Assembly: GCA_944384985.1 (NCBI GenBank)
Contig: CALWVM010000003.1
Coordinates: 62,001-126,000 of the forward strand
Direction of reading: 5' to 3'
DNA: 64,000 nt
Source of the DNA: an uncultured Clostridia bacterium
GTDB lineage: Bacteria; Bacillota; Clostridia; Oscillospirales; Acutalibacteraceae
Shown here piece after piece: positions 16,258 to 25,454 of this stretch (positions are counted from its first letter, which is position 1; each line of letters starts with the position of its first letter). Made by a program: the position numbers and the translations under genes. The notes under the pieces were generated by a model. That model had not been told where the DNA came from. It saw only the letters and a list, made by a program, of their open reading frames with translations, and searched no databases.

Positions 16258-18338
16258 AACGACAAAACCCGAATCAAGATATTTTAGACCGAATCAAAGC
16301 CGAAACCGCCGCGCCGCTGCCCGAAAATCTCGCGCCCGAGCGCATTGCAGAGCGTGTGCAGGCGGAAAGCCAACAGCCGAAAAAGCGGCACATTGCGCGG
16401 TATGTGTCCGCCGCCGCGGCGTTCGTGGTGCTTGTGCTCGCAGGCTTCGCCGTTTGGCGGCTCGCCAGCGGCACGCCGACGCTGGAAACGCCCGCCGAAA
16501 CGCAGAGCGCACAGGCGGCAGATGCAGGTGACGCGTACTTGCAAACAGCACAAAGCTACGAAGAAATTGAAAGCCTGTTTTTCACCCTGCGCGACGATGA
16601 AGCCGCGAAAGACCGGTTTTCTTTTGACAAAATTTTCAACGGCTCAACCAAGAGCGCAATTGCCGATAACGTGAGTGGCAGCGTGGAGGGCGCAGATCTG
16701 AGTGCAAACACGGGCACGGGCGGTTCCGACGATTTCGGTACGACAAACGTACAGGTCGAGGGCGTGGACGAGGGAGATATCCTCAAAAACGACGGCTCGT
16801 ACCTGTATGTCCTGCGCTGGACGAACGAGACGGGCTATGTGGATATCGTGGATATCTGCGACCAGGCGCAAATGCGCTCCGCATCCCGCTTCGAGGTTTG
16901 CCGCGCGGAGACGGTCGACGGAACCGGCACCTATGCAAACATCTCGGAGCTTTTTATCACGGGCGACACGCTGACGGTGCTGTATACGGTATCCACATTC
17001 CCCGCTTCGGGTGAAATGCCGGACATCTACGGCGCAGGCAGTGCGGGCACGACGCAGACCGTCGCCGCCGTATATGACGTCACAGACCGCGCCGCGCCCG
17101 TCCTTCGATACACTTATGCTGTGGACGGAAGCCTGATCTCCTCGCGCATGATGAACGACACGCTGCTGCTGGTGACGGAATACAGCGTGCCGCTTTACAA
17201 AAACGACAGCGACCTGAAAAACGCCAGCGTCCCCTGCTTTTATAAAGACGGGGTGAAAACACGCTTCCCCGCAAACACAGTCTGCCTGACGGCAAACACC
17301 GAATCGCAGAGCTATCTCACGGTTACGCTTTTGGACACAGCTACCGATGGCACAAATGCACAGATGAAGGCAGTGCTCGGCGGCGGCACGGATATTTACT
17401 GCACCGCGAATACGCTGCTGGTCGCCGCACCGGACTGGAGCGACGCGGTCACCTACTCGAACGTGGCGGGCGGCGAGATCGCAGCCTACAACGGCAGTGC
17501 GGTCGACACCCGGTTGTTTGCCTTTTCGCTTTCGGACGGCATCCGCTACACGGGCAGTGCCGAGATCGACGGCAGAGTACTCAACCAGTTTTCCATGGAC
17601 GCCTACGACGGCTATTACCGCATCGCCACCACAACGGAAGACGGCAGCTGCCTCACAGTTTTAAACGAATCGCTCGAAACGGTCGGGAAACTCGGCGGTA
17701 TCGCGCCCGGCGAGGACATCTATGCCGCGCGATTTATGGGGGATACAGCGTATCTTGTAACCTTCTTCCAAACCGACCCGTTGTTTATTGTGGATTTAAG
17801 CGACCCCGCAAATCCTGCGGTCACGGGCGAATTAAAAATCCCCGGCTTTTCCAGCTACCTGCACCCTTATGCGGAAAACTTGCTTATCGGCATCGGCGAG
17901 GACGGTGACGAAAGCGGTACAAATGGAAAGCTGAAAATCTCGCTGTTCGACGTCAGCGATATGCAAAGCCCCAAAGAGATTTCTTCGCTCGTATTCGACG
18001 ATGCGCAATACACGTCCAGCACGGCGCAGTCGGATCACCACGCCTATTTGACGCTGCCCGACGGGGCGTTCGCCATCCCGGTTTATGAAGGCGCTTTTGC
18101 CTCCTCGCAGTTTGGTGCGAGCAAGGCGTGTGTGCTTACGGTCGAGGACGGCACGCTGCGCGTGATCGAAACCTATTCGCCAGACATCAAGGGAAAAACA
18201 GTTTACGCCATCTCGCGCATAACCTATGCGGGGGACACTCTGTATACGCTCTCGGACACGGCGCTGGTCGCGTTTGACCGAAGCACGGGCGAGACGCTTT
18301 CGCGTATTGAATACCCGGAAAGGGGCGTAATCGAATGA
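16254..18338 (+). CDS. membrane-anchored beta-propeller protein, probable sigma regulator
   Basis: A 694-residue protein. A cytoplasmic segment of about 45 residues (QDILDRIKAETAAPLPENL) precedes one membrane segment (YVSAAAAFVVLVLAGFAVW). The large extracytoplasmic part carries the hallmark VEGVDEGDILKNDGSYLYVL of the beta-propeller family PF09826, with repeated strands ending near YPERGVIE. Immediate coupling to an ECF sigma gene and the short cytoplasmic N-terminus suggest that it works as, or with, an anti-sigma factor whose sensor is the propeller. No zinc-binding HxxxCxxC anti-sigma motif is present, so this role is an inference. Confidence 0.82.
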   Translation: MKRQNPNQDILDRIKAETAAPLPENLAPERIAERVQAESQQPKKRHIARYVSAAAAFVVLVLAGFAVWRLASGTPTLETPAETQSAQAADAGDAYLQTAQSYEEIESLFFTLRDDEAAKDRFSFDKIFNGSTKSAIADNVSGSVEGADLSANTGTGGSDDFGTTNVQVEGVDEGDILKNDGSYLYVLRWTNETGYVDIVDICDQAQMRSASRFEVCRAETVDGTGTYANISELFITGDTLTVLYTVSTFPASGEMPDIYGAGSAGTTQTVAAVYDVTDRAAPVLRYTYAVDGSLISSRMMNDTLLLVTEYSVPLYKNDSDLKNASVPCFYKDGVKTRFPANTVCLTANTESQSYLTVTLLDTATDGTNAQMKAVLGGGTDIYCTANTLLVAAPDWSDAVTYSNVAGGEIAAYNGSAVDTRLFAFSLSDGIRYTGSAEIDGRVLNQFSMDAYDGYYRIATTTEDGSCLTVLNESLETVGKLGGIAPGEDIYAARFMGDTAYLVTFFQTDPLFIVDLSDPANPAVTGELKIPGFSSYLHPYAENLLIGIGEDGDESGTNGKLKISLFDVSDMQSPKEISSLVFDDAQYTSSTAQSDHHAYLTLPDGAFAIPVYEGAFASSQFGASKACVLTVEDGTLRVIETYSPDIKGKTVYAISRITYAGDTLYTLSDTALVAFDRSTGETLSRIEYPERGVIE

Positions 18339-18604
18339 AAAAGCGGATCGCCGAGATTTCCGCCTTTTGCGGCACGGGGCTGCTTTCCTGGCTGCTTTTG
18401 AGTTTTTACTTCTTTCCCATAAAATGGTCGTTCCCCGAAACGGGTGTGACATCGGCGGAATTTCAAGCGTTTTTCTTCACCTCTCTTGCGGACATGGCGG
18501 CGCTCAAAGCCCTCATTTCCCTGCTGTTCGCCGTATTCGCGCTGTTCGTGCTGGAACGCCGATACGAAAAGCGGGCGCGCAAAAATTCCGAAAAAAAGGA
18601 TTGA
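18335..18604 (+). CDS. small two-TM membrane protein in the sigma operon
   Basis: An 89-residue protein with two hydrophobic segments (ISAFCGTGLLSWLLLSFYFF and ALKALISLLFAVFALFVL) and a basic C-terminal tail (ERRYEKRARKNSEKKD). Its start overlaps the propeller gene stop as ATGA, so the three genes form one unit. Not recognised as a family. The stop overlaps the -35 box of the following T-box promoter. Confidence 0.75.
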   Translation: MKKRIAEISAFCGTGLLSWLLLSFYFFPIKWSFPETGVTSAEFQAFFFTSLADMAALKALISLLFAVFALFVLERRYEKRARKNSEKKD

Positions 18605-18629
18605 CAAAGCGAAAAATCTGTGTTTTAAT
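18601..18629 (+). promoter_or_regulatory. promoter of the malQ-trpB T-box transcript
   Basis: TTGACA (18601-18606), 17-base spacer, TTTAAT (18624-18629). Confidence 0.75.
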
Positions 18630-18634
18630 TAGCT

Positions 18635-18888
18635 AAACCGATGAAACGGAAGTAAAACTGCACGACGCGCTTACAGAGAGCGGGCGGCGCTGAGAGCCCC
18701 GCAGCAAACGCGGCAGACAAATGGTCCGTTGAGGGCGCATTGAAAAGATGCGACGGGGCTTTCCCGTTAACGAAAGAGGGATATGTTTGTATCCTGTTTG
18801 AGCGGGCGGCGTATTTGCCGTCAAGCAAGGTGGTACCGCAGGTATAATTTTCGCCTGTCCTTGTATGATACAAGGGCAGGCTTTTTTG
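18635..18888 (+). promoter_or_regulatory. T-box leader upstream of malQ and trpB (probably Trp)
   Basis: The T-box sequence AAGGTGGTACCGCA lies at 18827-18840, followed by the terminator GCCTGTCCTTGT / ACAAGGGCAGGC and a T-run (18853-18887). Stem I begins with AACGGAAGTA and contains AGAGAGCGGG and GCTGAGAGCCC. Its lower stem pairs AACGGA with TCCGTT, leaving AAATGG in the specifier region. TGG (Trp) is supported by the trpB gene downstream; strict spacing from the helix would instead read ATG (Met), so the amino acid is not fully certain. Confidence 0.9.
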
Positions 18889-18918
18889 TTTTTCTTTTCC
18901 CTTAAAGGAGGGTTTCCA

Positions 18919-20424
18919 GTGCTAAACACCAGAGCGAGCGGCGTATTGATGCCGCTTTCGTCCCTGCCGTCGCGCTACGGCTGCGGGACATTCGGTGAGG
19001 ACACACGGCAGTTCGTGCGCACAATCAAAGAGATGGGCTTTTCCTACTGGCAGGTGCTGCCCTTAAACCCGCCCGATATGCACGGTTCGCCTTACGCTTC
19101 TTTCGCGGCGTTTGCCGTGTCGGCGCTGTATATCGACCCGGACGCGCTTGTAAAAGCGGGGCTCCTGACGCAGGCGGATGCAGACCGCGCCGCCTACGAC
19201 GGTTCGCCGTTTACGGCAAATTATGATTTTGCCGCCGAGGCGCACCGCATACTTTTGCAAACGGCGTACCAAAACGCGCCCGAAGCACTGCGCGAAGAGG
19301 TGCGCGCCTTTTGCGCGAAGCACCGATGGTGCGCGGATTATGCGCGCTTCGCGGCGCTGCGCGAGCACTTTGGGGGTAAGCCGTGGTACGAATGGGACGC
19401 GGATTTTGCCTGTTACGAAAAGGCGCTGCAAAACATGGACGATGCGTTGCAGCAAAAAGCGGATTTTTACGCTTTTGAACAATACATTGCCTGCACGCAG
19501 TGGTACGCGCTGAAACAATTTGCCAACGAAAACGGCGTGAAAATCCTCGGTGATATGCCGATCTATGTTTCCGCCGACAGCGTGGATGTCTGGAGCAACC
19601 GGCAGCTGTTCGAGCTGGATAAGCGCACCTACCAGCGCAAGCGCGTTTCGGGTGTGCCGCCCGACTACTTTTCTGCCGACGGCCAGCTCTGGGGCAACCC
19701 GCTTTACGACTGGGTGGCAATGGAAAAGGACAATTACCGATGGTGGTGCGACCGCATCGCCACCGCAAGGACGCTCTATGACACGGTGCGCATCGACCAT
19801 TTCCGCGCGTTCGCTTCGTATTGGGCGGTGCCCGCAAGCGCCGAGACCGCGCGCGAGGGCGTTTGGGAACAGGGCCCCGGCATGAAGCTTTTTCACGCGG
19901 TGGAAAAAGCGTTCGGCGAAGTGCCCATTGTTGCGGAGGACCTCGGCACCTACGGCGAGGACGTGGTGCAGCTTTTGGAGGACACGGGCTTTCCCGGGCT
20001 GCTCGTCATCCACTTCCGCTTGGCACCCGACACGGACTCCACGCACCTGCCGCACAATTACCCGCAAAACTGCGTCGCCTACGTCGGCACGCACGACAAC
20101 AACACCCTGCTTGCTTGGCTTTGGGAAGCATCGGAACGCGACCGCCGTTTCGCGCTCGACTACTGCGGCTTTGAGGGCGGCAACTGGGGCGAGGGCGGTT
20201 TTCACAGCCCCGCCTGCCGCAAGATCATTGAAACGGTCTGGCGCTCGAGCGCAAAGCTCGCCGTCATCGCCTTTCAGGACCTGTGCGGCTTCGGCTCAGA
20301 CGCGCGCATGAACGTGCCCGGCCGCGCCGGCGGCAACTGGCTGTTCCGCACGACCAAAGAAACCATCGAGCAGATCGACAAAGCCTATTATCAAAAAATC
20401 AACCGACTTTTCAAACGAGGATAA
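18919..20424 (+). CDS. malQ: 4-alpha-glucanotransferase (amylomaltase)
   Basis: Transfers alpha-1,4-glucan segments in maltodextrin or glycogen metabolism. The 501-residue GH77 enzyme shows SGVLMPLSSLPSRYGCGTFG at the N-terminus, VSGVPPDYFSADGQLWGNPL, the nucleophile region VRIDHFRAF, the acid/base region VAEDLG and the stabiliser YVGTHDNNT. The GTG at 18919 is chosen because AAAGGAGG lies 7-15 bases upstream; an earlier in-frame ATG falls inside the T-box terminator. Odd placement: it is the first gene behind an amino-acid-sensing T-box and 13 bases before trpB. Confidence 0.95.
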   Translation: MLNTRASGVLMPLSSLPSRYGCGTFGEDTRQFVRTIKEMGFSYWQVLPLNPPDMHGSPYASFAAFAVSALYIDPDALVKAGLLTQADADRAAYDGSPFTANYDFAAEAHRILLQTAYQNAPEALREEVRAFCAKHRWCADYARFAALREHFGGKPWYEWDADFACYEKALQNMDDALQQKADFYAFEQYIACTQWYALKQFANENGVKILGDMPIYVSADSVDVWSNRQLFELDKRTYQRKRVSGVPPDYFSADGQLWGNPLYDWVAMEKDNYRWWCDRIATARTLYDTVRIDHFRAFASYWAVPASAETAREGVWEQGPGMKLFHAVEKAFGEVPIVAEDLGTYGEDVVQLLEDTGFPGLLVIHFRLAPDTDSTHLPHNYPQNCVAYVGTHDNNTLLAWLWEASERDRRFALDYCGFEGGNWGEGGFHSPACRKIIETVWRSSAKLAVIAFQDLCGFGSDARMNVPGRAGGNWLFRTTKETIEQIDKAYYQKINRLFKRG

Positions 20425-20437
20425 GGAGAGAATTCAA

Positions 20438-21817
20438 ATGGCAAAAATTCCACACAGATTATATTTGACCGAAGACCAGATGCCCAAGCAATGGTATAAC
20501 CTGCGCGCGGATATGAAAGAGCTGCCCGACCCGATGCTCAACCCCGCGACGCTGCAGCCCGCAAAAGAAGAGGACCTGTACCCCGTGTTCTGCAAGGCGC
20601 TTGCGCATCAGGAAATGGACGACAAAACGCGCTATGTGGACATTCCGGACGAAGTTCTGGAAATGTATAAGGTCTACCGCCCCTCGCCGCTGATTCGTGC
20701 TTACAATCTCGAAAAGGTGCTGGGCACGCCCGCGAAAATTTATTACAAATTTGAAGGCAACAACACCTCCGGCAGCCACAAGCTCAACTCTGCCATCGCG
20801 CAGGCATACTACGCGAAAGAAGAGGGGTTAACCTCGCTGACTACCGAGACGGGCGCGGGGCAGTGGGGCACAGCGCTTGCAGAGGCCTGCGCCTACTTCC
20901 ACCTGCCGCTGACGGTTTACATGGTCAAGGTCTCCTACGAGCAAAAGCCGTTCCGCAAGGCGATCATCCACACCTTCGGCGCGGACGTGATCCCGAGCCC
21001 CTCAAACACCACCGAAGCAGGCCGTAAGATCCTTGCCGAAGATCCGAACAATTCCGGCTCTCTCGGCACGGCGATCTCGGAAGCGGTCGAAAAAGCGGTC
21101 ACGACCGACGGCTGCCGCTATGTGCTGGGCTCCGTGCTCAACCAGGTGCTGCTGCACCAGTCCATCATTGGCCTGGAAAGCAAGATCGCCATGGAGATGC
21201 TCGACGAATACCCCGACATCGTCATCGGTTGTGCGGGCGGCGGTTCGAACCTCGGCGGGCTTATCGCGCCGTTCATGCAGGATAAGCTCTTAGGCAAAGC
21301 GAACCCGCGCTTCATCGCCGTCGAACCCGCCTCCTGTCCGTCGCTCACGCGCGGAAAATATGCCTACGACTTCTGCGACACGGGCAAGATCACGCCTATG
21401 GCAAAGATGTATACCCTCGGCTGCGAGTTCAAGCCCTCGCCCAACCACGCGGGCGGGCTTCGCTACCACGGCATGTCGCCGATCCTCTCGAAGCTCTATC
21501 ACGACGGCTATATGGAAGCTGTTGCCGTCGAGCAGACCAAGGTTTTCGAAGCCGCGACCATGTTTGCGAAAGTTGAGACCATCCTCCCTGCCCCCGAAAG
21601 CGCGCACGCCATCCGCGCCGCGGTAGACGAAGCGCTCAAATGCAAAGAGACCGGCGAAGCCAAAACCATCCTCTTCGGGCTTACGGGCACGGGCTATTTC
21701 GACATGACCGCTTATACCGCCTATAACGAAGGGAAAATGACGGATTACACCCCCACCGACGCGGATTTACAGGTTGGCTTTGATAAGCTGCCGAAGATCC
21801 CGGGCATCCAGGAATAA
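20438..21817 (+). CDS. trpB: tryptophan synthase beta chain, TrpB2 type
   Basis: A PLP enzyme condensing indole with serine to tryptophan. The 459 residues, and a long N-terminal segment (KQWYNLRADMKELPDPMLNP), fit the TrpB2 group rather than the usual 390-residue TrpB1. The PLP lysine lies in NNTSGSHKLNSA, the reactive loop is ETGAGQWGTAL, and the phosphate-binding loop is CAGGGSNLGG. AAGGAGAG precedes the ATG. No trpA or other trp gene is in the window, which suggests indole salvage or action with a distant TrpA. Confidence 0.94.
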   Translation: MAKIPHRLYLTEDQMPKQWYNLRADMKELPDPMLNPATLQPAKEEDLYPVFCKALAHQEMDDKTRYVDIPDEVLEMYKVYRPSPLIRAYNLEKVLGTPAKIYYKFEGNNTSGSHKLNSAIAQAYYAKEEGLTSLTTETGAGQWGTALAEACAYFHLPLTVYMVKVSYEQKPFRKAIIHTFGADVIPSPSNTTEAGRKILAEDPNNSGSLGTAISEAVEKAVTTDGCRYVLGSVLNQVLLHQSIIGLESKIAMEMLDEYPDIVIGCAGGGSNLGGLIAPFMQDKLLGKANPRFIAVEPASCPSLTRGKYAYDFCDTGKITPMAKMYTLGCEFKPSPNHAGGLRYHGMSPILSKLYHDGYMEAVAVEQTKVFEAATMFAKVETILPAPESAHAIRAAVDEALKCKETGEAKTILFGLTGTGYFDMTAYTAYNEGKMTDYTPTDADLQVGFDKLPKIPGIQE

Positions 21818-21835
21818 CTTTTCTGATACTTAAAT

Positions 21836-21880
21836 AAAGAACGGCTCTGTGTCTTTGCTGACACAGAGCCGTTCTTTCTG
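21836..21880. terminator. bidirectional terminator between trpB and rarA
   Basis: An 18-bp perfect stem AAAGAACGGCTCTGTGTC / GACACAGAGCCGTTCTTT with loop TTTGCT, between convergent operons. Confidence 0.92.
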
Positions 21881-21903
21881 CTCTTCTAAGCGGGACATTT
21901 GCG

Positions 21904-23184
21904 TTATTTATCCTGCTGTTTCCCTTTGATCGCGTCCCAATACGCTTTGGCGGCCTGCTCGTTGCGGTTGTCGCCGTAAAAATAATACTGCTTTCCCAAA
22001 AGCGCGTCGGGCATATACTGCTGCTCGACCCAGCGGTGCGGGAAGTCGTGCGGGTATTTGTAAAACTGGCCCGGGTGCGCGGCGTCCGCACCGTCGTAAT
22101 GCTGATTCTGCAAACAGCGCGGGATACGCCCGTAATTGCCTTTCTCGACGTCCTCCATTGCGGCGGTGATCGCCATATCGCCCGTGTTGGATTTCGGCGA
22201 GGTTGCCACCAGAATGACCGCGTCCGCAAGCGGGATCTTCGCTTCGGGCAGCCCCACGGACAGCGCAATGTCGCACGCCGCCTTAACGATGGGGATGATC
22301 TGCGGGTAGGCAAGCCCCACATCCTCGCACGCGCAGACCATCAGCCGCCGCACGGCGGAGGGCAGGTCACCGCCCTCTAAAAGCCTTGCGAGATAATGGA
22401 GCGCCGCGTCGGGGTCGGAGCCGCGCATGGACTTTTGGAAAGCGGAAATCACGTCGTAGTGCTCGTCGCCGTTCCGGTCATAGCGGAAGGTGTTGCCGCC
22501 CGTAAGCTTTGCCGCCGCTTCGAGCGTAACGGTCTTGCCGCCGTCCCCGTCACGCGGGACGGCAAGGACGGAGAGCTCCGTAAAATTGAGCGCACGGCGC
22601 ACGTCGCCGCCGCAAGACTGCGCAATATGCGCAACGACTTCGTCCGGGGCGGTGATGCGCACGCCCTGTTCGGCTTCGAGAAAGGCGAAGCCGCGGCGCA
22701 CGGCGGGTTCGATTTCTTTTGCGGTGAGAGCCTTGAACTCGAACACCGTTGAACGGCTGAGCACGGCGTTATAGACGTAAAAATACGGATTTTCCGTGGT
22801 AGAGGCAATCAGCGTGATCTTGCCGCTCTCCATGTATTCGAGAAGCGATTGCTGCTGTTTTTTATTGAAATACTGAATTTCATCCAAATACAACAGTACG
22901 CCATTCGGTGCGGCGAGCGTGCCGATTTCCGAAACGATCTCCTTGATGTCCGCCGTGGAGGCGTTCGTACCGTTGAGCTTGCGCAGCGTCAAGTTCGTTG
23001 TCCTGGCAAGGATGCGCGCGAGCGTCGTCTTGCCCGTGCCGGGCGGACCGTAAAACACCATGTTGGGAAGCGTCCCGGACTGCGCGATATTCCGAAGCGG
23101 CGCACCCTCGCCCAAGAGATGGCGCTGCCCGACCATATCGTCGATTGTTTCAGGGCGGAGCCTGTCCGCCAGCGGTGCTGCCAT
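21904..23184 (-). CDS. rarA: replication-associated recombination protein A (RarA/MgsA AAA+ ATPase)
   Basis: Acts at stalled replication forks as a clamp-loader-like ATPase. The 426 residues contain Walker A GPPGTGKTT near residue 48, Walker B LLYLDEIQYF, sensor 1 IASTTENP and sensor 2 GGDVRRALN, then the helical tetramerisation domain ending with the conserved HDFPHRWVEQQYMP region. The ATG at 23182-23184 with GAGG upstream is preferred; a TTG two codons earlier overlaps the HAD gene stop. It is the last gene of the 25.2-21.9 kb transcript. Confidence 0.95.
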   Translation of the reverse strand: MAAPLADRLRPETIDDMVGQRHLLGEGAPLRNIAQSGTLPNMVFYGPPGTGKTTLARILARTTNLTLRKLNGTNASTADIKEIVSEIGTLAAPNGVLLYLDEIQYFNKKQQQSLLEYMESGKITLIASTTENPYFYVYNAVLSRSTVFEFKALTAKEIEPAVRRGFAFLEAEQGVRITAPDEVVAHIAQSCGGDVRRALNFTELSVLAVPRDGDGGKTVTLEAAAKLTGGNTFRYDRNGDEHYDVISAFQKSMRGSDPDAALHYLARLLEGGDLPSAVRRLMVCACEDVGLAYPQIIPIVKAACDIALSVGLPEAKIPLADAVILVATSPKSNTGDMAITAAMEDVEKGNYGRIPRCLQNQHYDGADAAHPGQFYKYPHDFPHRWVEQQYMPDALLGKQYYFYGDNRNEQAAKAYWDAIKGKQQDK

Positions 23185-23186
23185 AG

Positions 23187-23861
23187 TCAATCCTCAAAAA
23201 GCAATTTTTGCACGTCGGCCGGGGTTTCAGCGACAAAATCCGCGTCGTACTTTTCAAATTCTTCGCAGCTGCCGAACCCATACAGCACAGCGATGCAGGG
23301 GATCCCCGCAGCCTTCGCACCGAGGATGTCGTAAAGGCGGTCGCCGACCATGACCGTCTCCACCGGGGTCGCATCCAGATGCCGCATGGCGTCGCGGATG
23401 ATCGCTGCCTTTTCAACATGTTTTTCGTCAAACCGCGTGCCGCCGATGTAATTCATATACTCAAAAAGCCCCTGCTCGCGCAGGATCTGCTCGATATACG
23501 GGGTAGGCTTGGAGGAAGCCGTCGCTATGGATACGCCGTTTTCGTAAAGCGTGCGCAAAAGGGCGGGGATGCCTTCATAAATGCGCGCTTCGCGCCAGCC
23601 CTTTTCCCGGTAGCGTTCGCGGTATTTGCGCACCATGAAGTCGATTTTCTCCTCCGGATAGCCAAACAGCGTCCGAAAGCTGTCATAAATCGGCGGACCG
23701 ATGAATTTGCGCAGCGTAGCGAGGCCCGGCGATGGTTTCCCGTCCGCTTCAAATGCATATTGCAGGCTTTTGAAAATCCCTTCTGAGGTGTCTGCCAGTG
23801 TGCCGTCAAAATCAAACAACACGGCTTTGTAACGTGGGTGTATCATAGTCATTTGCGGCAA
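23187..23861 (-). CDS. HAD-superfamily phosphatase (Gph-like)
   Basis: A 224-residue hydrolase with motif I AVLFDFDGTLADTSEG, a helical cap (IGPPIYDSFRTLFGYPEEK), motif II in ATASSKPTPYIEQIL, and motif IV MVGDRLYDILGAKAAGI. It resembles phosphoglycolate phosphatase or PpaX, but the substrate cannot be named. A TTG start at 23861 is chosen since AAAGGAG lies 6 bases upstream; ATGs at 23852 and 23846 are alternatives. It overlaps or abuts rarA. Confidence 0.88.
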   Translation of the reverse strand: MPQMTMIHPRYKAVLFDFDGTLADTSEGIFKSLQYAFEADGKPSPGLATLRKFIGPPIYDSFRTLFGYPEEKIDFMVRKYRERYREKGWREARIYEGIPALLRTLYENGVSIATASSKPTPYIEQILREQGLFEYMNYIGGTRFDEKHVEKAAIIRDAMRHLDATPVETVMVGDRLYDILGAKAAGIPCIAVLYGFGSCEEFEKYDADFVAETPADVQKLLFED

Positions 23862-23924
23862 ATACCGCTCCTTTCTTCGTGCTGCCGGCGTGTTTTCGGC
23901 ATATCGGTTTCGACGCTCGGCAGC

Positions 23925-25232
23925 TTAGCGAACCGCCGACAGATCCAGCACCACATTTTCGAAGCCTTCCACATTGATCACATAGAACATGACCGTCGTA
24001 TCATTGATAAAACGCATGTTGCCGTGCTCGGCATAGTTGGTCTCGGTGTATGTGACGGACCGGCCCGTTTCGGTATTGTAGACATAGATCTGGTAGTCCA
24101 GCGCGTTTGCCACCGTACCCCCCATAACGATATATTTCCCGTCGGGGCTGACGGCGAACACAAGCGGGTTGATCTTGTAGTCCTGCGGCGTGAGCACCGT
24201 TTTGTCATAGGTGGTGTAGACGCGGCCGTCCTCTTTGGAGAGGATGTAGTCGCCGCTGCGGATATACGACGTACCGTAGCCCGCATAGAAAGAGGAAATC
24301 ACGCTTTCCTCGCCGTTTTCATAGCGCACGGTCTCGAAACCGTTGTTCGTTTCGCGCACGAAGGCAAACGCATCGTTTTCCAGCGGCTTGACATAGCATT
24401 CCGCCACCGAGACAGCCGCGGATGTCTCGCGGTTGTCCACCTTGGTGTAAATATCGATCGGCGTGTCGCCGTTTTGGCTCTGCTCGTGGTTGCGGCTGGA
24501 GAAAAACGGGATAGATTTGCCCGTGGCGGTGAGCGCCTCGTCCGTGATCATACAGAAATCCTCGCGCATACCGCCGTTGATCCCGATGGTACGGTTGTTT
24601 TCGCTTAAGAAGCGGGTCATGGAGCCGTCCGCACGGTTGACGATATACGATTCCTCCCAGACGGGTTCTTGCGCATATGCCTGCGTGCGGTCGGTGTGCG
24701 CAAGCAGCAGGCAGCGCCCGTCGGCGGCGTAGGCGGCGGGGAGGTCTGTGACCTTAAACATCATAAAGCTGTAAATATAGACGTCCTCGTCGTCCGAACC
24801 TTCCGTTGAGAACACGCCGTAGCCGCAGATGTGCCCGTCGCGCTCGATGTAGTGGATCTTCGCGGGGATCTGCTGGCCGCTCAACGGAACAGAAAGGTCC
24901 ATTGTACCGGTCTCGGCGAGCTCCACAAAATCCGCGCCGTCAAATTCATAAAACAGCACGTTGCCTGCCGCGTCCGCGGTATAGAACACGTTGTCAAAAT
25001 CAGTGGACATATAAGGGATGGAAGTGATGGTGCGCGAAAGCTGCACCGTTTCGAGCTTCTCCGGGTCGCCGAGCACCCTGTCGTTTTCTTCCGGCGGATT
25101 GCGGTACAGCCACACGGCGGCAAGCACCGCCGCAATCGCCAGAACGGCGATCAGGATCGTGACCACATTCTTTTTTGCCGATGTCTTATTTTTGCCGCTC
25201 GGCGCGACGTCTTCTGTGAAAAGCATTTGCAT
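23925..25232 (-). CDS. membrane-anchored protein with propeller-like repeats, unknown function
   Basis: A 435-residue protein with a short basic cytoplasmic start (SGKNKTSAKKN), one membrane segment (VVTILIAVLAIAAVLAAVWLY) and a large extracytoplasmic domain. That domain contains repeated strand motifs such as VFYTADAAGNVLFYEFDG and FAVSPDGKYIVMGG, suggestive of a DUF5050- or TolB-like propeller. The ATG at 25230-25232 is 5 bases after AAAGG. First gene of the operon leading to the HAD phosphatase and rarA. The family was not identified. Confidence 0.7.
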   Translation of the reverse strand: MQMLFTEDVAPSGKNKTSAKKNVVTILIAVLAIAAVLAAVWLYRNPPEENDRVLGDPEKLETVQLSRTITSIPYMSTDFDNVFYTADAAGNVLFYEFDGADFVELAETGTMDLSVPLSGQQIPAKIHYIERDGHICGYGVFSTEGSDDEDVYIYSFMMFKVTDLPAAYAADGRCLLLAHTDRTQAYAQEPVWEESYIVNRADGSMTRFLSENNRTIGINGGMREDFCMITDEALTATGKSIPFFSSRNHEQSQNGDTPIDIYTKVDNRETSAAVSVAECYVKPLENDAFAFVRETNNGFETVRYENGEESVISSFYAGYGTSYIRSGDYILSKEDGRVYTTYDKTVLTPQDYKINPLVFAVSPDGKYIVMGGTVANALDYQIYVYNTETGRSVTYTETNYAEHGNMRFINDTTVMFYVINVEGFENVVLDLSAVR

Positions 25233-25329
25233 GCCGCCTTTCCCGCATAAAATCGCCGTCCGGCCTTCCCCTGCGCTGTGCCGCAAAAGGCTTTTCGGGC
25301 TTCGGTATCCGTACAAAACTACGCACATC

Positions 25330-25358
25330 ATTTTAGCATGTTCCCTATGAAAAAGCAA
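25330..25358 (-). promoter_or_regulatory. probable promoter of the anchored-protein/HAD/rarA transcript
   Basis: Minus strand TTGCTT (25353-25358), 17-base spacer, TAAAAT (25330-25335). Confidence 0.6.
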
Positions 25359-25454
25359 GCAGCACGGTACGTTTCTATTTTGCCGCGCGCACGCATATAT
25401 ATTTGGTAGCCGTGCGCGCAAAACGCCGGAAGAATAGAAAACGGGTGAACGAAT

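Noticed and set aside
18865-18918. Upstream in-frame ATG for malQ
   Set aside because: It lies in the T-box terminator hairpin and would precede the ribosome site; the GTG at 18919 fits both MalQ homology and spacing.
20438-21817. A complete tryptophan pathway in this region
   Set aside because: Only a TrpB2-type beta chain is present; no trpA, trpC, trpD, trpE or trpF can be seen in the window.
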